Below are positions 62,966 to 64,000 of a stretch of DNA of 64,000 nucleotides, in pieces (the stretch's first letter is position 1; each line of letters begins with the position of its first letter). The notes beneath the pieces are model-generated. The model did not search any database, was not told where the DNA came from, and saw nothing but the letters and a program-made list of their open reading frames with translations. This DNA is from Roseburia faecis (GTDB lineage Bacteria; Bacillota; Clostridia; Lachnospirales; Lachnospiraceae): assembly GCF_001406815.1 (NCBI RefSeq), contig NZ_CVRR01000004.1, forward strand, positions 44,419 through 108,418. The letters run 5' to 3'. The position numbers and the translations under genes are program-made.

Positions 62966-62993
62966 TATAACAGTGCTATATAACACTGTTATA
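62966..62993. promoter_or_regulatory. TetR operator palindrome
   Basis: TATAACAGTG and CACTGTTATA perfect arms with an 8-base spacer, adjacent to the TetR ribosome site. Confidence 0.7.
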
Positions 62994-63137
62994 ATTTTAA
63001 TCTCTAAAAATGATTTTGTCAAGAGCAACAAGAAATAGTTGCATAAAAACAGTAATCCAAACATCCTTCTGCACTTTATTACTGATAAAATTTTTAAATA
63101 CTGGTTTTGACAAAAGTTTTATTTTTTCTAAAATGAT

Positions 63138-63170
63138 AAGCAGGGCGGAGTTTGTTCTCACACCCTGCTT
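63138..63170. terminator. hairpin after the sigma-like gene
   Basis: AAGCAGGG/CCCTGCTT arms, 16-19 bases beyond the sigma-like gene stop on the minus strand; T tract is weak. Confidence 0.45.
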
Positions 63171-63185
63171 TGTGATTATCATGAA

Positions 63186-63614
63186 TTATTCAAAGATCTT
63201 CTTCACTTTTTCTTTCAGCCTGTCCACGCGCCTGTAAATCGCCTTTTCGGTAATCTTCAGATACCTGGCGATTTCATGAGTGCTGTACCCCTGGATCTTC
63301 ATCAGAACGATCTGCAGGGTAAGCCTGTCCACTGTAATCAGTACATGATACAATTCCTGATTCTCAATATGATCCAGAAAGTCCTGTACTGTTTTCGGTT
63401 CTGCCTGATCTGTGGATGCTGCTACGGTATCCAGATATGTACCTGTCTCCTGCACACGCTCATAATAGCGTCTGTCTGAATTAAATGCCCGACGGTCATA
63501 GAGACGGATTGCTTCAATCGTATCTTCGGCAACACCGCTGTCTCTTAAAATCTTTTCTTCTTTCTCTTTCCAGAGCTTCCATTTGCGCTCTGCTTTTCCA
63601 TGGTTATATGCCAT
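63186..63614 (-). CDS. sigma-70 region 4-like HTH protein
   Basis: 142 residues; ATG 63614 (MAYNHGKAERKW) behind GGAGGTAAGGAA. The C-terminal HTH LQIVLMKIQGYSTHEIARYL and KITEKAIYRRVDRLKEKVKK resembles sigma-70 region 4. The N-terminal part is basic (ERKWKLWKEKEE). Genes of this kind are typical of conjugative or mobilisable elements in Lachnospiraceae. No partner genes are visible here. Confidence 0.82.
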   Translation of the reverse strand: MAYNHGKAERKWKLWKEKEEKILRDSGVAEDTIEAIRLYDRRAFNSDRRYYERVQETGTYLDTVAASTDQAEPKTVQDFLDHIENQELYHVLITVDRLTLQIVLMKIQGYSTHEIARYLKITEKAIYRRVDRLKEKVKKIFE

Positions 63615-63756
63615 TTCCCTTACCTCCAATCTGATTTGTTTGAACATTCAGATTGGAAAGGGCGGAGAACGGCAGCCGATTCATTTATGTTTTCAATCGT
63701 TATGATTGTAATGTCAACACTTATGGGAAGCATTATGTAGCATCATAACCGTTTAA

Positions 63757-63912
63757 GCTTCACGGATTAAGGTTATTATCCGTTCCATCCAGCTGGGTGC
63801 CACTGTAGATTATGCAATTCTGTTTACTGAACGGTATAAAGAAAACAGACAGACGATTACCTCCATCTACAAGTATCGATTTTCTCAATTCTCAAAACTG
63901 GAATTTATATAA
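63757..63912 (+). pseudogene. MMPL/RND-type transporter fragment
   Basis: Open stretch reads RSIQLGATVDYAILFTERYK (about 63781-63840), a hallmark of MMPL lipid/drug transporters, but no start and both flanks contain stops. A remnant of about 50 codons near the right edge. Confidence 0.6.
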
Positions 63913-64000
63913 TTATTCCTCTAACTTTCCCCATTTTATAGGCTTTCCCGCCTGTCCATTAGTGAAATGATATGTAGTTTCCCTTATTTTTGCCCTTATG

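Overview
The window looks like chromosomal DNA of a low-to-middle GC Gram-positive gut anaerobe, most likely a Lachnospiraceae-type Clostridia. The basis is strong AGGAGG-type Shine-Dalgarno sites, YesM/YesN-style two-component systems, LplABC-type sugar transporters, a T-box leader, and families common in that group (DUF438, DUF6033, M64/SLH surface protein, fructose-asparagine genes). No rRNA or tRNA was seen, so the taxon is an inference.

1-17.4 kb: a partial CstA carbon-starvation/pyruvate-type transporter under a T-box riboswitch; a YtfQRT-YjfF-like sugar ABC operon with a GntR/LacI-type regulator; a three-component sensor (YesM-like kinase, binding lipoprotein, YesN-like regulator); a MATE exporter; a C69 dipeptidase; an Rpn-family nuclease; a nitroreductase; and a C-terminally shortened AAA-ATPase-like protein.

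17.5-31.2 kb: a glycoside locus on the minus strand (YesM/YesN-like pair, LplB-LplC-LplA transporter, two Gfo/Idh/MocA oxidoreductases, two TIM-barrel isomerase-like proteins, a GH3 glycosidase). An imperfect ~75 bp direct repeat lies at each edge. The kinase leader holds an intrinsic terminator, and a 51-bp tandem repeat array lies just beyond.

31.2-44.8 kb: a fructose-asparagine (fra)-type operon with its divergent GntR regulator and repeated operator-like palindromes; LysR/MATE divergent pair; a DUF438 PAS protein; a BlaR1/BlaI pair; an XRE/membrane-protein pair; glycerate kinase.

44.8-64 kb: a rearranged accessory region. It holds an IS66-family element with clear 13-bp ends beside a serine-recombinase remnant, a 1337-residue M64 peptidase with SLH domains, a truncated transglutaminase, and an IS110 fragment. 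It then has a run from 53.4 to 58.6 kb in which six same-orientation copies of a ~26-bp repeat separate genes and gene fragments (LysR piece, AAA/DUF4143 ATPase, secreted protein, DUF6033 protein, GNAT, P-type ATPase C-terminus, methyltransferase N-terminus). The window ends with a TetR-regulated pair of ABC exporters, a sigma-like HTH protein and an MMPL-transporter remnant. The repeat-separated gene fragments are the most unusual structure in the window.
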